Shown here: one piece after another, positions 17,024 to 26,071 of the stretch
Layout: every line of letters starts with the position of its first letter
Numbering within the stretch: position 1 is the first letter of the stretch
From: Bryobacteraceae bacterium
GTDB taxonomy: Bacteria > Acidobacteriota > Terriglobia > Bryobacterales > Bryobacteraceae
Reading direction: 5' to 3'
Assembly (NCBI GenBank): GCA_030041495.1
Contig: JASHNT010000081.1
Span: 33,412-97,411 of the forward strand
Length of the DNA stretch: 64,000 nucleotides
Position numbers and translations under genes: made by a program
The notes under the pieces: model-generated
The model's input: the letters and a program-made list of their open reading frames with translations, nothing else
Database searches by the model: none
Told to the model about the DNA's origin: nothing

Positions 17024-18412
17024 ATGCAGACCTTTGACATGATCGTCGTGGGCTCCGGCCCGGCAGGCCAGCGGGCGGCGATCCAGGCCGCGAAATCCGG
17101 CCGCCGCGTCGCCGTCGTGGAAAAACGCGAGGTGGTGGGCGGGACCTCGGTCAACACCGGAACGATTCCCTCCAAGACCATGCGCGAGGCCGTGTTGCAC
17201 CTGTCCGGCTACGGATACGAGAGCATCTACGGCATGAACTACCGCGTCAAGGAAAAGATCACCATGGCGGACCTGGCTTTCCGGGTCCAGCACGTGATCA
17301 AGACCGAGATTGACGTCACTATCGCGCAGCTCTCGCGCAACAACATCGAGATGTTGTTCGGCTGCGCTACCTTCATCGACCCGCACACCCTGCGAGTGGA
17401 AGGCGCGCGCGGCTCCGGTGAATATGCGGCCGAAAACATCGTTATCGCGGTCGGCACCAAGCCGGCTGTCTCGCCCAAAGTGCCGATGAACGGGAGGACC
17501 ATCCTTAACAGCGACCAGGTTCTCCAGATGCAGGAGATCCCCAAGACGCTGATCGTTGTCGGGGGCGGCGTGATCGGCGTCGAATATACCTGCATGTTCG
17601 CGACGTTGGGCGTGCGCGTGATCCTGGTGGAGCGCCGTCCGCGCCTGCTGGAGTTCGCCGACGTGGAAATGGTGGAAGCTCTTTCCTACCACCTGCGCGA
17701 CAGCCGCGTGACCATGCGCCTGAACGAAGAGGTCGCCAGCGTGGAGGAAGCGGCGGACTCCTGCGTGGTCGCCAATCTTCAGAGCAAGAAAAAGATCAGC
17801 GGCGATGCACTGTTGTACGCGGTCGGGCGGCAGGGCAACGTGGAGGAGTTAAACCTGGCGGCAGCAGGCCTCGAAGCCGACGCGCGAGGGCGCATCCAGG
17901 TCGACGCGGATTACCGGACCACGCAGCCGCATATTTTCGCCGTCGGCGACGTGATCGGTTTCCCCAGCCTGGCATCGGTGTCGATGGAGCAGGGACGCAT
18001 CGCGGCGGCGCGCGCTTATAAAATTAACGCGCAGTCGAATCCAGCCACTTACCCCTATGGCATCTATACGATACCGGAGATCTCCTTTATCGGTAAAACC
18101 GAAGAGCAGCTCACCGATGAAGACGTGCCATACGAAGTTGGCGTGGCCTACTACCGCGAAATCGCCCGCGGACAGATTCGCGGCGACACCACCGGGCGTC
18201 TCAAGCTGATTTTTCATCGCGAAACGCACGATCTCCTGGGGGTCCATATCATTGGAGACGGCGCGGCGGAATTGTTGCACATCGGGCAGGCGGTGATGAT
18301 CCTGAACGGCAAGGTGGATTATTTCGTCGACACCGTGTTCAACTACCCGACGTTGGCGGAATGTTACAAAGCCGCGGCTTTTAACGGCCTGAACAAGCTC
18401 TCGCGCATCTAA
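17024..18412 (+). CDS. sthA: Si-specific (soluble) NAD(P)+ transhydrogenase
   Basis: A 462-residue flavoprotein of the disulfide reductase family that balances NADPH and NADH in the cytoplasm. FAD binding is shown by VVGSGPAGQRAAIQAA near residue 6 and FAVGDVIGFPSLASV, and NAD binding by VVGGGVIGVEYTCMFA. In place of the redox Cys pair it has GGTSVNTGTIPSKTMREAV, so it cannot be a lipoamide or glutathione reductase. The stretch NYRVKEKITMADL...FIDPHTLRVE closely resembles actinobacterial SthA. The gene follows a terminator, so it must have its own start signal in the short gap. Confidence 0.88.
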   Translation: MQTFDMIVVGSGPAGQRAAIQAAKSGRRVAVVEKREVVGGTSVNTGTIPSKTMREAVLHLSGYGYESIYGMNYRVKEKITMADLAFRVQHVIKTEIDVTIAQLSRNNIEMLFGCATFIDPHTLRVEGARGSGEYAAENIVIAVGTKPAVSPKVPMNGRTILNSDQVLQMQEIPKTLIVVGGGVIGVEYTCMFATLGVRVILVERRPRLLEFADVEMVEALSYHLRDSRVTMRLNEEVASVEEAADSCVVANLQSKKKISGDALLYAVGRQGNVEELNLAAAGLEADARGRIQVDADYRTTQPHIFAVGDVIGFPSLASVSMEQGRIAAARAYKINAQSNPATYPYGIYTIPEISFIGKTEEQLTDEDVPYEVGVAYYREIARGQIRGDTTGRLKLIFHRETHDLLGVHIIGDGAAELLHIGQAVMILNGKVDYFVDTVFNYPTLAECYKAAAFNGLNKLSRI

Positions 18413-18429
18413 CCAGCAGGGAGGATTCC

Positions 18430-19335
18430 GTGCCGAGTTCGCATCGTTCGATCGGCCTGCTTATTACGGACCATATCGCTTCGGCGGGCGTAGAGGGCCA
18501 TAACATTGCGGGCCAGATTCACCGCATCCGCGAGGAAGAAGGTGGCGACCCTCTTCGCAGCGCCCCTGCCGAAGAAATTGTCAATCTGCTGGTGCAAGAA
18601 GTGGCGGCTGGTTCCGGCGGCCAGGCGCTGGAGGCGATTGGTGTCGCGTTTCCAGGAATCGTGCGCGCGGGCGTGATCGAAGAGTCGCCCAATCTGCACC
18701 AGCTCAAAGGTCTCAACGCGGCGGCGGCTCTGCGTGACGCGCTGCTCTCGCGCGGCATCCGTGCGCGGCTAGCGGTTTCAAACGATGCCGACGCCGTAGC
18801 CGCCGGCCTTGCGGCCAGCCGCGGCGCAAGCGACAAACTGGTTCGCGTCTGGACCCTGGGCGAAGGCATCGGCTTCGGACACTTCCCGCCGGCCGATGGA
18901 GTGTGGGAGGGCGGACACACCGTGGTCTCGCTGGACCCGAACGAAAATTTTTGCGCCTGCGGCGGGCGAGGTCACCTGGAAGGGATCATGGGGCATCGCG
19001 CCATGCGGCTGCGTTTCCTCGATCGCGAACCGGAGGAAGTTTTCGCGGCGGCACAACCGCACGGGGATGCGAGCCCCGACCCGCATTGTGTCGAGTTCGT
19101 GCTGCTGTGGCATCGGGCCCTGGCCGCGGCGACGGCCACCAGCATTCACCTGGAGGGCCCCGGCAAATTCTATATCACCGGTCCCAACGCGCGCTTCGTC
19201 AACGTCGGCTTTCTGAATCGCTGCGTACAAGAGATGGTGAAGTTGAGCCCGCTACAAAGCTACGTATTTGAAATCGTCCCTCCCAGCGATGAACTGGGAA
19301 TCCTGGGTGCGGCTCTGAGCGCACTCAAGAACTGA
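18430..19335 (+). CDS. ROK family sugar kinase/regulator-like protein
   Basis: A 301-residue protein with GTG start and GGGAGG upstream. ROK features are VAFPGIVRAGVIEESPNL, VSNDADAVAAGLAASRGAS (containing the usual catalytic Asp region), GEGIGFG and a zinc-type cysteine cluster in NENFCACGGRGHLEGI, which is shorter than the usual CxCGxxGC motif. There is no N-terminal helix-turn-helix, so a sugar kinase is more likely than a repressor. The substrate is unknown. It follows sthA by 17 bases and may share its transcript. Confidence 0.75.
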   Translation: MPSSHRSIGLLITDHIASAGVEGHNIAGQIHRIREEEGGDPLRSAPAEEIVNLLVQEVAAGSGGQALEAIGVAFPGIVRAGVIEESPNLHQLKGLNAAAALRDALLSRGIRARLAVSNDADAVAAGLAASRGASDKLVRVWTLGEGIGFGHFPPADGVWEGGHTVVSLDPNENFCACGGRGHLEGIMGHRAMRLRFLDREPEEVFAAAQPHGDASPDPHCVEFVLLWHRALAAATATSIHLEGPGKFYITGPNARFVNVGFLNRCVQEMVKLSPLQSYVFEIVPPSDELGILGAALSALKN

Positions 19336-19355
19336 AGATTCCCTCCCGTCTCTAT

Positions 19356-20165
19356 TTAAAGCGGCACCGCGGCCGTGCGGCGCGCAGCCGGTTCTTCGCG
19401 ACGAATCGCGTTGCGAAGCGGCGCCCCAAGACTTTCGAACTCGATTTCGACTTCGTCGCCCTCGCCCGCCGCAACCGGCGTGAGATTCAGCAGGCGCTGG
19501 CCGAAGAAGTGGACGTGCACGTCGCCCGGCTGGCGGAAATCCGCAGCTTCGAAATGATCCGGCTCGACGGAAGCCAGAGCCAGAAGCAGCGGCACCTCGG
19601 CTGACAGCTCGTGCGAACCCGAGCTCAGCGCCGCGCCGTTCCCGGCGCGAATTCGTACCGTGCCATGAAGCCGGGGCAGCGCGGGGTCGAGAATCAACTC
19701 CGGGCCCAGGGCGCTCACCCGGCCGCGATGGCCTTGTGCGACGCCGATGCGCCGCGGCCATCCGTCGGGCGCGATCAGATACACGGCTGCGACATCGGGC
19801 GAACCTCCGGCCGGGAGCGAATCCCCATGCCCGCGCAAGCTTGCGCAGGAGGCGATGTAGCGCCACGGAGGACCCGCTGTCGAAACCACGCACCGGCCCG
19901 GTTCCTCGGAATAGTCAAAGCACGGACGGAAGCGCCATGGCGTCTCCAGCCGGTGGACCTCGCCGTAATTGAGCACGATGCCCGACAAATCCGTGCTCAA
20001 CAGGTCGCGCAGTTTCCAGCCGGTCTCCAGCGCCGCCTGCGCAAACGCGTCGAGCGACCGGTACGTCGCCAGCAAATGAAGAGCGTCATTGTCGACCAGC
20101 GCGGCGCGCCGGCCTTCGTCGGGATGCACCAACTGCACCAGACGCGTGGAGATGCCCGAAGACAC
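19356..20165 (-). CDS. FAH-fold protein, GguC-like (269 aa)
   Basis: The N-terminus (RLVQLVHPDEGRRAALVDNDALHLL) and the later YFLIAPDG-like AVYLIAPDGWPRRIGVAQG, LGPELILDP, GTVRIRAGNG, and GDVHVHFFGQRLLNLTP resemble the GguC branch of the fumarylacetoacetate hydrolase fold. Related proteins act on keto acids from sugar breakdown, often as L-2-keto-3-deoxy-acid dehydratases. The acidic metal ligands are not all evident to me, so activity is open. The start is GTG 20165; convergent with the ROK gene. Confidence 0.6.
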   Translation of the reverse strand: MSSGISTRLVQLVHPDEGRRAALVDNDALHLLATYRSLDAFAQAALETGWKLRDLLSTDLSGIVLNYGEVHRLETPWRFRPCFDYSEEPGRCVVSTAGPPWRYIASCASLRGHGDSLPAGGSPDVAAVYLIAPDGWPRRIGVAQGHRGRVSALGPELILDPALPRLHGTVRIRAGNGAALSSGSHELSAEVPLLLALASVEPDHFEAADFRQPGDVHVHFFGQRLLNLTPVAAGEGDEVEIEFESLGAPLRNAIRREEPAARRTAAVPL

Positions 20166-20221
20166 CGGTACCAGCGTAGCACTTGCTGCGAGCGGAGTTC
20201 AGACTGGGGTAGGCTAGGGAA

Positions 20222-21325
20222 ATGGGAGCCATAACGGAATCAAATATAGACATTGATTTTGCTGGCGCGGCCACGACGCCCCCGGTGGATCTCGATTTGA
20301 GGCCGGATCATCTGGAGTTTGGGCGCGTGACGGCTCCACTGTGGTTTCGCGCGCGGTATCGCAACGCAGCCTGGGAGCGCGGACGGGTGGAACCGTGGAG
20401 CACCATCAACCTGCACCCGGCGGCCATCGTGCTGCACTACGCCCAATGCATCTTCGAAGGTTTGAAAGCCTACAAGCTGCCGGATGGATCGGTGGCGTTG
20501 TTCCGCCCGGAGATGAACGCCCGGCGCATGAATCACTCCGCCGCGCGCATGGCCATGCCGGACGTTCCCGAACAATTGTTCCTGGACGGCATCCGCACGC
20601 TGGTGGATTGCCAACGGAAATGGATTCCGGATCCTCCCGGATCGCTCTACATCCGCCCGACCTTGATCGGCACGGAGCCGTGCATCGGCGTGCGCGCCAG
20701 CAGCGAATATTTGTTCTTCGTGATCGTCCTGCCGTCGGGAAGTTATTTTCCGCAGACGTTGAGCGGGAGCACCGGCACCGTGCGCGTGTTCGTTTCCGAA
20801 AGCGTGGGCCGGGCCGCGCGCGGAGGCACCGGCGATACCAAGGCGGGCGCCAACTATTCGGTGACCCTTCAGGTGATCGCCGCGGCGAAGAAGAAGGGCT
20901 GCGCGCAAGTCATGTTTTTGGATTCGCACGGCGAACGCACGGTGGAGGAGATGGGCGGCATGAACGTCTTCTTCCTGCGCGGCGGCACGCTGGTCACGCC
21001 GCCGCTCACCGGCACCCTGCTGGCCGGCATCACCCGCGATAGTCTGCTGAAGCTGGCGCCCACGCTCGGCGTGAAAGTGCGCGAAGAACGGATCGCGTGG
21101 GACGAGCTGCTGGCGCACGTGAAATCCGGCCGGGTGAACGAGGCGTTTGCCTGCGGAACCGCGGCCGTGATCACCGGCATCGAATCGTTTGTACTCGAAA
21201 ATGGGACTGAAGCCAAAGTGGGCGATGGTCAATGCGGCCCCGTCACTCACAAGCTATTCGACGCCCTCCGCAACATTCAATACGGCGTCTCGAAGGACCC
21301 ATTCGGCTGGGTGGTTCCTGTCTAG
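20222..21325 (+). CDS. ilvE: Branched-chain amino acid aminotransferase
   Basis: A PLP fold-type IV enzyme of 367 residues that transfers the amino group to and from Val, Leu and Ile keto acids. The PLP lysine lies in GDTKAGANYSVTLQ, with other family marks in HYAQCIFEGLKAYKL, FRPEMNARRMNHSAARMAMP, LYIRPTLIGTE, LDSHGERTVEEMGGMNVFF and TAAVITGIESF. The extended N-terminus and length fit the eukaryote-like/class II bacterial BCATs. Single gene, divergent from the FAH-fold gene. Confidence 0.92.
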   Translation: MGAITESNIDIDFAGAATTPPVDLDLRPDHLEFGRVTAPLWFRARYRNAAWERGRVEPWSTINLHPAAIVLHYAQCIFEGLKAYKLPDGSVALFRPEMNARRMNHSAARMAMPDVPEQLFLDGIRTLVDCQRKWIPDPPGSLYIRPTLIGTEPCIGVRASSEYLFFVIVLPSGSYFPQTLSGSTGTVRVFVSESVGRAARGGTGDTKAGANYSVTLQVIAAAKKKGCAQVMFLDSHGERTVEEMGGMNVFFLRGGTLVTPPLTGTLLAGITRDSLLKLAPTLGVKVREERIAWDELLAHVKSGRVNEAFACGTAAVITGIESFVLENGTEAKVGDGQCGPVTHKLFDALRNIQYGVSKDPFGWVVPV

Positions 21326-21454
21326 CCTGGGCGGTTCCTTGCGGCCGCATCTTCTAAAAGGGTGGCGTGTCTGCGCGTGTTGCCGGTCACGCCGCTGGAA
21401 CATCGAGCTTTCCCGTCACGTACTCACTAGAAGCGTCCTTGGGGCGCGAAGGAA

Positions 21455-23407
21455 ATGAAAGATACCCTCATGCGCAGACTTTATTCCTGCTTTGTTGTGG
21501 CAGTTTGTGGTTGGCTTTGGGCGGCGCTTCCGGCGGCGGCGCAAAGCGAGATTCGCATCGATCCGGCGCAGGGCCGTCTGGGTTGGCTGACCAGGCCGTA
21601 CCGGCAAAGGTACGTTCCTCCCATTGACCTCAACAACTCGTCGCGCCTGGACTCGCTGATTCGTGCGGGCAACCTGTATCTGACGGCGCCCGACGTGGTC
21701 GCGCTGGCGATCGAGAACAACCTCGACGTCGAGGTCCAGCGCTACGGTTCGCTGATGGCAAAAGAGGTGCTGCTGCGCTCTCAATCCGGAGGCGTGCTGC
21801 GCAGCGTCGGGCTGGGTGTCGCAGCGGGGCCGCAAAGCGTCAGTCTGCAGGGCGTCAGCCTGAACACAGGCGGCATTGCCGCCAGCACCGCGGGCAATGG
21901 AGTCAGCTCCGGCGGAGGCATCGTGACGCAGTTGGGTCCGTCCCTCCCCGCGCTCGATCCCACTGTCTCCGTGTTTGCCAATTTCGCGCACACCACCAGT
22001 CCGGAGAGTAATACGTTTCTGGTGGGCGTGGATTCGCTGGTGTTGGGCACACGCTCATATCAAGCGCAGTATCTGCAGAATTGGGTGTTCGGGTTGACCG
22101 CGCAGTTGACTTACGCCAGCACCCGCACCAGCGTCAACAGCAGCAACTTTTTGCTGAATCCCTACACCTCCGGCGACCTGGATTTGCAGGTGACGCAGAA
22201 CCTGCTGCAGGGCTTCGGTTCAGCGGTGAACGGCCGCAACATCCGCGTGCAAAAAAACAACATAAAAGTGATGGATCTGCAATTCCAGCAGCAGTTGATC
22301 ACCACCGTTTCGGCCGTGCTCAATCTGTACTGGGACCTGGTCAGCTTCCGCGAGGACGTCCAGGCCCGGCAGCGCGAACTGGATGCCGCGCAACAGTTGC
22401 TCGACGATAATCGCAAACAGGTGGAGCTCGGCGCGCTGGCTGAGATCGAAATCACGCGCGCCGAAGCGCAGGTTTATTCCAGCCAACAGGACCTGCTCGT
22501 GTCGCAAACCAATCTGCTGCAACAGGAGACGATTCTCAAGAACGCCCTGGTGCGCGACGGCATCCAGCGCGCCAATCTGGCCAACGTGCGGGTGATTCCT
22601 CTGGACCGCATCGAGATTCCGCCTTCAGACAATTTGCAGCCTCTCGAGCAACTGGTGCAGCAGGCCACCGATAAGCGCGTGGAGGTCGGGATCGACAAGG
22701 TCGATATCGACAGCAACGAGAAAAACCTGGTGGGCATCAAGAACGGGCTCAAGCCAAGTCTGCAAGCCTTCGCCGAGTTGACCAACAACGCGCTGGCCGG
22801 CCAGGCCGCCACGGCGGCGGCTGAGGCCCTGGCGTTTGCCGGGGGCTATGGAAATTTCTTGTCGCAGATTTTTGAGCGCCACTATCCGAACTATTCCGCC
22901 GGCCTCTCGCTGAGCATCACGTTGCGCAACCGCGCGGCCCAGGCCGATTACACCACCAGCCTGCTGGAGTTGCGGCAGAATCAACTGAATCTGCGCAAGG
23001 CGATCAACCAGGTTCGCGTGGACGTGGAAAACGCGGTGATCGGATTGCAGCAAGCCCGCGCGCGCTACAACGCGGCCGAAAAAGCCCGCGAGTTGCAGCA
23101 GCAGACCCTCGACGCGGATCAGGAGAAAATGCGCCTGGGCGCCACGACTCCCTATCAAGTGGTGCAGGACCAGCGCGATTTGGCCAGCGCCGCCAGCACC
23201 GAGGTGCAGGCTCTGGCGAATTACACGCACGCGCGCATCTCGTTCGACCAGGCCATGGGCACTACTCTCGAAGCCAATCACGTGTCCATCGACGAAGCCA
23301 GGGCGGGCAAGGTATCGCGGCCGTCGATTCTGCCCGAGAATCTGCCTCCGGCCGATGCACCCACCACTCTGACCCTTCCCAACGCGGCGCCGGGAGGGAC
23401 GAAATGA
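21455..23407 (+). CDS. Long TolC-family outer membrane protein, first of a tandem pair
   Basis: A 650-residue exported protein (signal peptide LYSCFVVAVCGWLWAALPAAAQ). The conserved TolC start is DVVALAIENNLDVEVQRYGSLMAKEVLLRS, and two long coiled-coil outer-membrane-efflux repeats follow, the second around NQLNLRKAINQVRVDVENAVIGLQ...ATTPYQVVQDQRDLASAAS. It is about 150 residues longer than usual TolC owing to a Gly/Ser-rich insertion after the first helix. No inner-membrane pump or adaptor is adjacent; its partner is the similar downstream gene, whose ATG overlaps this stop codon. Confidence 0.85.
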   Translation: MKDTLMRRLYSCFVVAVCGWLWAALPAAAQSEIRIDPAQGRLGWLTRPYRQRYVPPIDLNNSSRLDSLIRAGNLYLTAPDVVALAIENNLDVEVQRYGSLMAKEVLLRSQSGGVLRSVGLGVAAGPQSVSLQGVSLNTGGIAASTAGNGVSSGGGIVTQLGPSLPALDPTVSVFANFAHTTSPESNTFLVGVDSLVLGTRSYQAQYLQNWVFGLTAQLTYASTRTSVNSSNFLLNPYTSGDLDLQVTQNLLQGFGSAVNGRNIRVQKNNIKVMDLQFQQQLITTVSAVLNLYWDLVSFREDVQARQRELDAAQQLLDDNRKQVELGALAEIEITRAEAQVYSSQQDLLVSQTNLLQQETILKNALVRDGIQRANLANVRVIPLDRIEIPPSDNLQPLEQLVQQATDKRVEVGIDKVDIDSNEKNLVGIKNGLKPSLQAFAELTNNALAGQAATAAAEALAFAGGYGNFLSQIFERHYPNYSAGLSLSITLRNRAAQADYTTSLLELRQNQLNLRKAINQVRVDVENAVIGLQQARARYNAAEKARELQQQTLDADQEKMRLGATTPYQVVQDQRDLASAASTEVQALANYTHARISFDQAMGTTLEANHVSIDEARAGKVSRPSILPENLPPADAPTTLTLPNAAPGGTK

Positions 23408-25344
23408 CCACCCGCTCCCGCCTACGCGTCGCAACGGCGCTAGCGTGCGCCTGTCTGACGGCTTCGCTCCCCGCGCAGCAGTCTTCCGGCCCGGCGCAGC
23501 AATCCACGGGCGAGGGCGCCATCGCTCCCGTGCGGCCGCAAAAGTCGATCTTCATTCGCCCCTCCCTGGCTCCGGATGTGCCGCCGGTGCGGTTGGGCAA
23601 CTCCAGCCGGTTCTCCAGCCTGATCCGGGCCGGTATTTTGTACCTGACTGTGCAAGACGCCATCGCGCTGGCCCTGGAGAACAATATCGACCTGGAAGTG
23701 GCTCGCTACAACCCGATCCTGGCGGATTGGAACCTGGAGCGGTCCGAAGCCGGCGGAGCTTTACCGGGCGTGCCGAGCGCGGCCGGCCAGGCCGGTTCGG
23801 TTGCAAACGGTCAAGGCGTCCTGGGTAGCCAGGCGGCAGCGGGACTAAGTAACGGAGGAGCCGGTGCTGCCGGGGGAAGCAGCAACGTGACCATCTCTCA
23901 GATCGGCCCTGTGACCCAGGTGCTCGATCCGATCATTCAAGAGAGCAGCGTCTTCAGCCACACCACCGCGCCGCAACCTAACGCTACGCAGAGCATCACT
24001 TCCGTGCTGGTGGACACAACTCACGTTCACAACATCTCCATCCAGCAAGGATTTGTCAGCGGCGGCAGCGTCTCGCTGAGTTACAGCGATCACTACCTGC
24101 AGGAGAACGCCGCTACCGACGAATTGAATCCCACGTCCGCGCCGAACCTGTCGCTCTCCATTCAGTACAACTTGCTGCGCGGTTTCGGCCAGGCCGTGGG
24201 CGCGCGCACCATCAACGTCAACAAGCTGAATGTGAAAATATCCGATCTCAACTTCCGCAATCAGTTGATCGGCACCGTCACCACAGTGCTGAATCAGTAT
24301 TACGCCCTGGCTGCCGACTACGAAGATCTGCGCGCCAAGCAGAGCGCTCTGGACACCGCGCAGCAATTCGACCAAAATACCCGGCGCCAGGAAGACTTGG
24401 GCGCGTTGTCTTCGCTCGACGTGCTCACTGCCGATTCACAGGTGGCATCCGCGCAGAACGATCTGGCGTCGTCGCGCGCGACCCTTTTGCAGGATGAGCT
24501 GACGCTTAAGAACACGCTGAGCCGCACCGGCGCGATGGATCCGGCGCTGTCCTCGGCGCGCATCATCACTCTGGATCGCATCGTCGTGCCCGAGTCCGAC
24601 AACCTTCCGCCACTTAATTCGCTGGTGGAGCAGGCGCTCAGCGCGCGCCCGGATCTGGAGGCCTTGCGCGACAACGTGACCTCGGCCGAGATCTCGGCGC
24701 TAGGCACCAAGAACGGCGTGCTGCCGGCCGCGGTGGCATTCGGCGGAGCCTCCAACGCCGGTCTGGCCGGGCCCGCGCCGTTCCCTCTCAAAGGCGATCC
24801 TCTGGTCGGCGGCATCGGAAGAGCCCTGGGCCAAGTCCTCGACCGCGACTTTCCGACCGAGCGCATCGGCGCCTTCGTGCAAGCCCCTATTTACAACCGG
24901 CAGGCGCAGGCCGATTACGGCGTGGAGCAGTTGCAGCTCCGCCAGACCCAGCTCACCACGCAGAAATCCTTGAACCAGGTGATCGTGGATATTTCCAACA
25001 ACGTGATCGGGCTCCAGCAGGCGCGCGTCCGCTACGCGGCTGCGCTGAAGAACCGGGAGCTGCAACAGCAACTGCTCGACGCCGAGCAGCGCAAGTTCCT
25101 GCTGGGCGCTTCGACCCCTTACAACGTCACGCAACAGCAGCGGGATCTGGCCTCGGCCAACGGGAGCGTGCTCGCCGCACTCAGTGGCTATAGCAACGCA
25201 AAGGTAGCTCTGGAGCAGGCTCTGGGAACTACCCTCGAAGAGAACCAGGTGTCGATCGATGAAGCGAAGTCCGGGAAAGTGGAGCGGCCGTCCACGCTGC
25301 CCGTGACTCTTCCCAGCCAGGAGCCCGTGCCGGCGAATCCCTGA
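23404..25344 (+). CDS. Long TolC-family outer membrane protein, second of a tandem pair
   Basis: A 646-residue paralogue of the preceding gene, joined to it by an ATGA overlap. The shared blocks are NSSRFSSLIRAGILYLTVQDAIALALENNIDLEVARY near the N-terminus, RTINVNKLNVKISDLNFRNQLI in the middle and TTLEENQVSIDEAKSGKVERPS at the C-terminus. The signal peptide ends near LPAQQ. The two may form a mixed trimer or serve two exporters; the sequence cannot decide. The tandem copy points to local duplication followed by divergence. Confidence 0.85.
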   Translation: MTTRSRLRVATALACACLTASLPAQQSSGPAQQSTGEGAIAPVRPQKSIFIRPSLAPDVPPVRLGNSSRFSSLIRAGILYLTVQDAIALALENNIDLEVARYNPILADWNLERSEAGGALPGVPSAAGQAGSVANGQGVLGSQAAAGLSNGGAGAAGGSSNVTISQIGPVTQVLDPIIQESSVFSHTTAPQPNATQSITSVLVDTTHVHNISIQQGFVSGGSVSLSYSDHYLQENAATDELNPTSAPNLSLSIQYNLLRGFGQAVGARTINVNKLNVKISDLNFRNQLIGTVTTVLNQYYALAADYEDLRAKQSALDTAQQFDQNTRRQEDLGALSSLDVLTADSQVASAQNDLASSRATLLQDELTLKNTLSRTGAMDPALSSARIITLDRIVVPESDNLPPLNSLVEQALSARPDLEALRDNVTSAEISALGTKNGVLPAAVAFGGASNAGLAGPAPFPLKGDPLVGGIGRALGQVLDRDFPTERIGAFVQAPIYNRQAQADYGVEQLQLRQTQLTTQKSLNQVIVDISNNVIGLQQARVRYAAALKNRELQQQLLDAEQRKFLLGASTPYNVTQQQRDLASANGSVLAALSGYSNAKVALEQALGTTLEENQVSIDEAKSGKVERPSTLPVTLPSQEPVPANP

Positions 25345-25363
25345 CGTTTTTTAGAGAAGCCCG

Positions 25364-26059
25364 CTAGCCGCTAACGGGAACAGGCGCGCGCTTCGGCGGC
25401 GCCGGACGAGTCGGCGTGCGTTTCCGTTTGATCAGGCGGTAGCCAAGCAGCACCGCCAGAATCCCGCCGTACATCAACGGCAGGCGCACGTCGGATTTCA
25501 CCAGCAGGTAATAATGGATCACGCCGAGCGCGGCGCAAGCGTACACGATGCGGTGCAGCTTCTGCCACTTCTTGTAACCCATGCGGCGCACCCATCCAGC
25601 GGTGGAAGTGATGGCCAGCGGCATCATCCCCAACAGCGCCGCCATGCCCACGGTGATGTACCAGCGCTTCAGGATGTCCTTCCACATCTCCGAAGGATCG
25701 AAAGCCTTATCCAGCCACGCCCACACCATCAAATGCGCCACCGCGTAGAAGAACGCGAACAGGCCCAGCATGCGGCGGAAGCGCGTCAACTGCGGACGGT
25801 TCAAAAGATTCCGCAAGGGAGTAATCGAGAGTGTGATCAGCAGAAGGCGCAGTGTCCAGTCGCCGGTGTAATGGGTGATGAACTCGATCGGGTTGGGGCC
25901 AAGGTCCAGCCAGAAATGATGATTGGGCAGCGCGGCGGCGACCGAATCCGGAAGATCCATCAGTGCGGCCATCACCGGCAGCAGCAGCCGCACAAATGGG
26001 ATCAGGCACAACACGAACAAGCCAGCTTTGGTCCATCGGCTGGACAGGAACTTCGTCAT
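25364..26059 (-). CDS. msrQ: Heme-binding membrane subunit of methionine sulfoxide reductase
   Basis: A 231-residue membrane protein with about six helices, homologous to MsrQ/YedZ, which passes electrons from the quinone pool to MsrP. Family marks are NPIEFITHYTGDWTLRLLLITLSITPLRNLL, FYAVAHLMVWAWLDK with a heme His, and WQKLHRIVYACAALGVIHYYLLVKSD. It follows msrP by 12 bases, which matches the usual msrPQ arrangement, though here the gene order is msrP then msrQ on the minus strand. Confidence 0.93.
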   Translation of the reverse strand: MTKFLSSRWTKAGLFVLCLIPFVRLLLPVMAALMDLPDSVAAALPNHHFWLDLGPNPIEFITHYTGDWTLRLLLITLSITPLRNLLNRPQLTRFRRMLGLFAFFYAVAHLMVWAWLDKAFDPSEMWKDILKRWYITVGMAALLGMMPLAITSTAGWVRRMGYKKWQKLHRIVYACAALGVIHYYLLVKSDVRLPLMYGGILAVLLGYRLIKRKRTPTRPAPPKRAPVPVSG

Positions 26060-26071
26060 CGTTTCCCTAGG

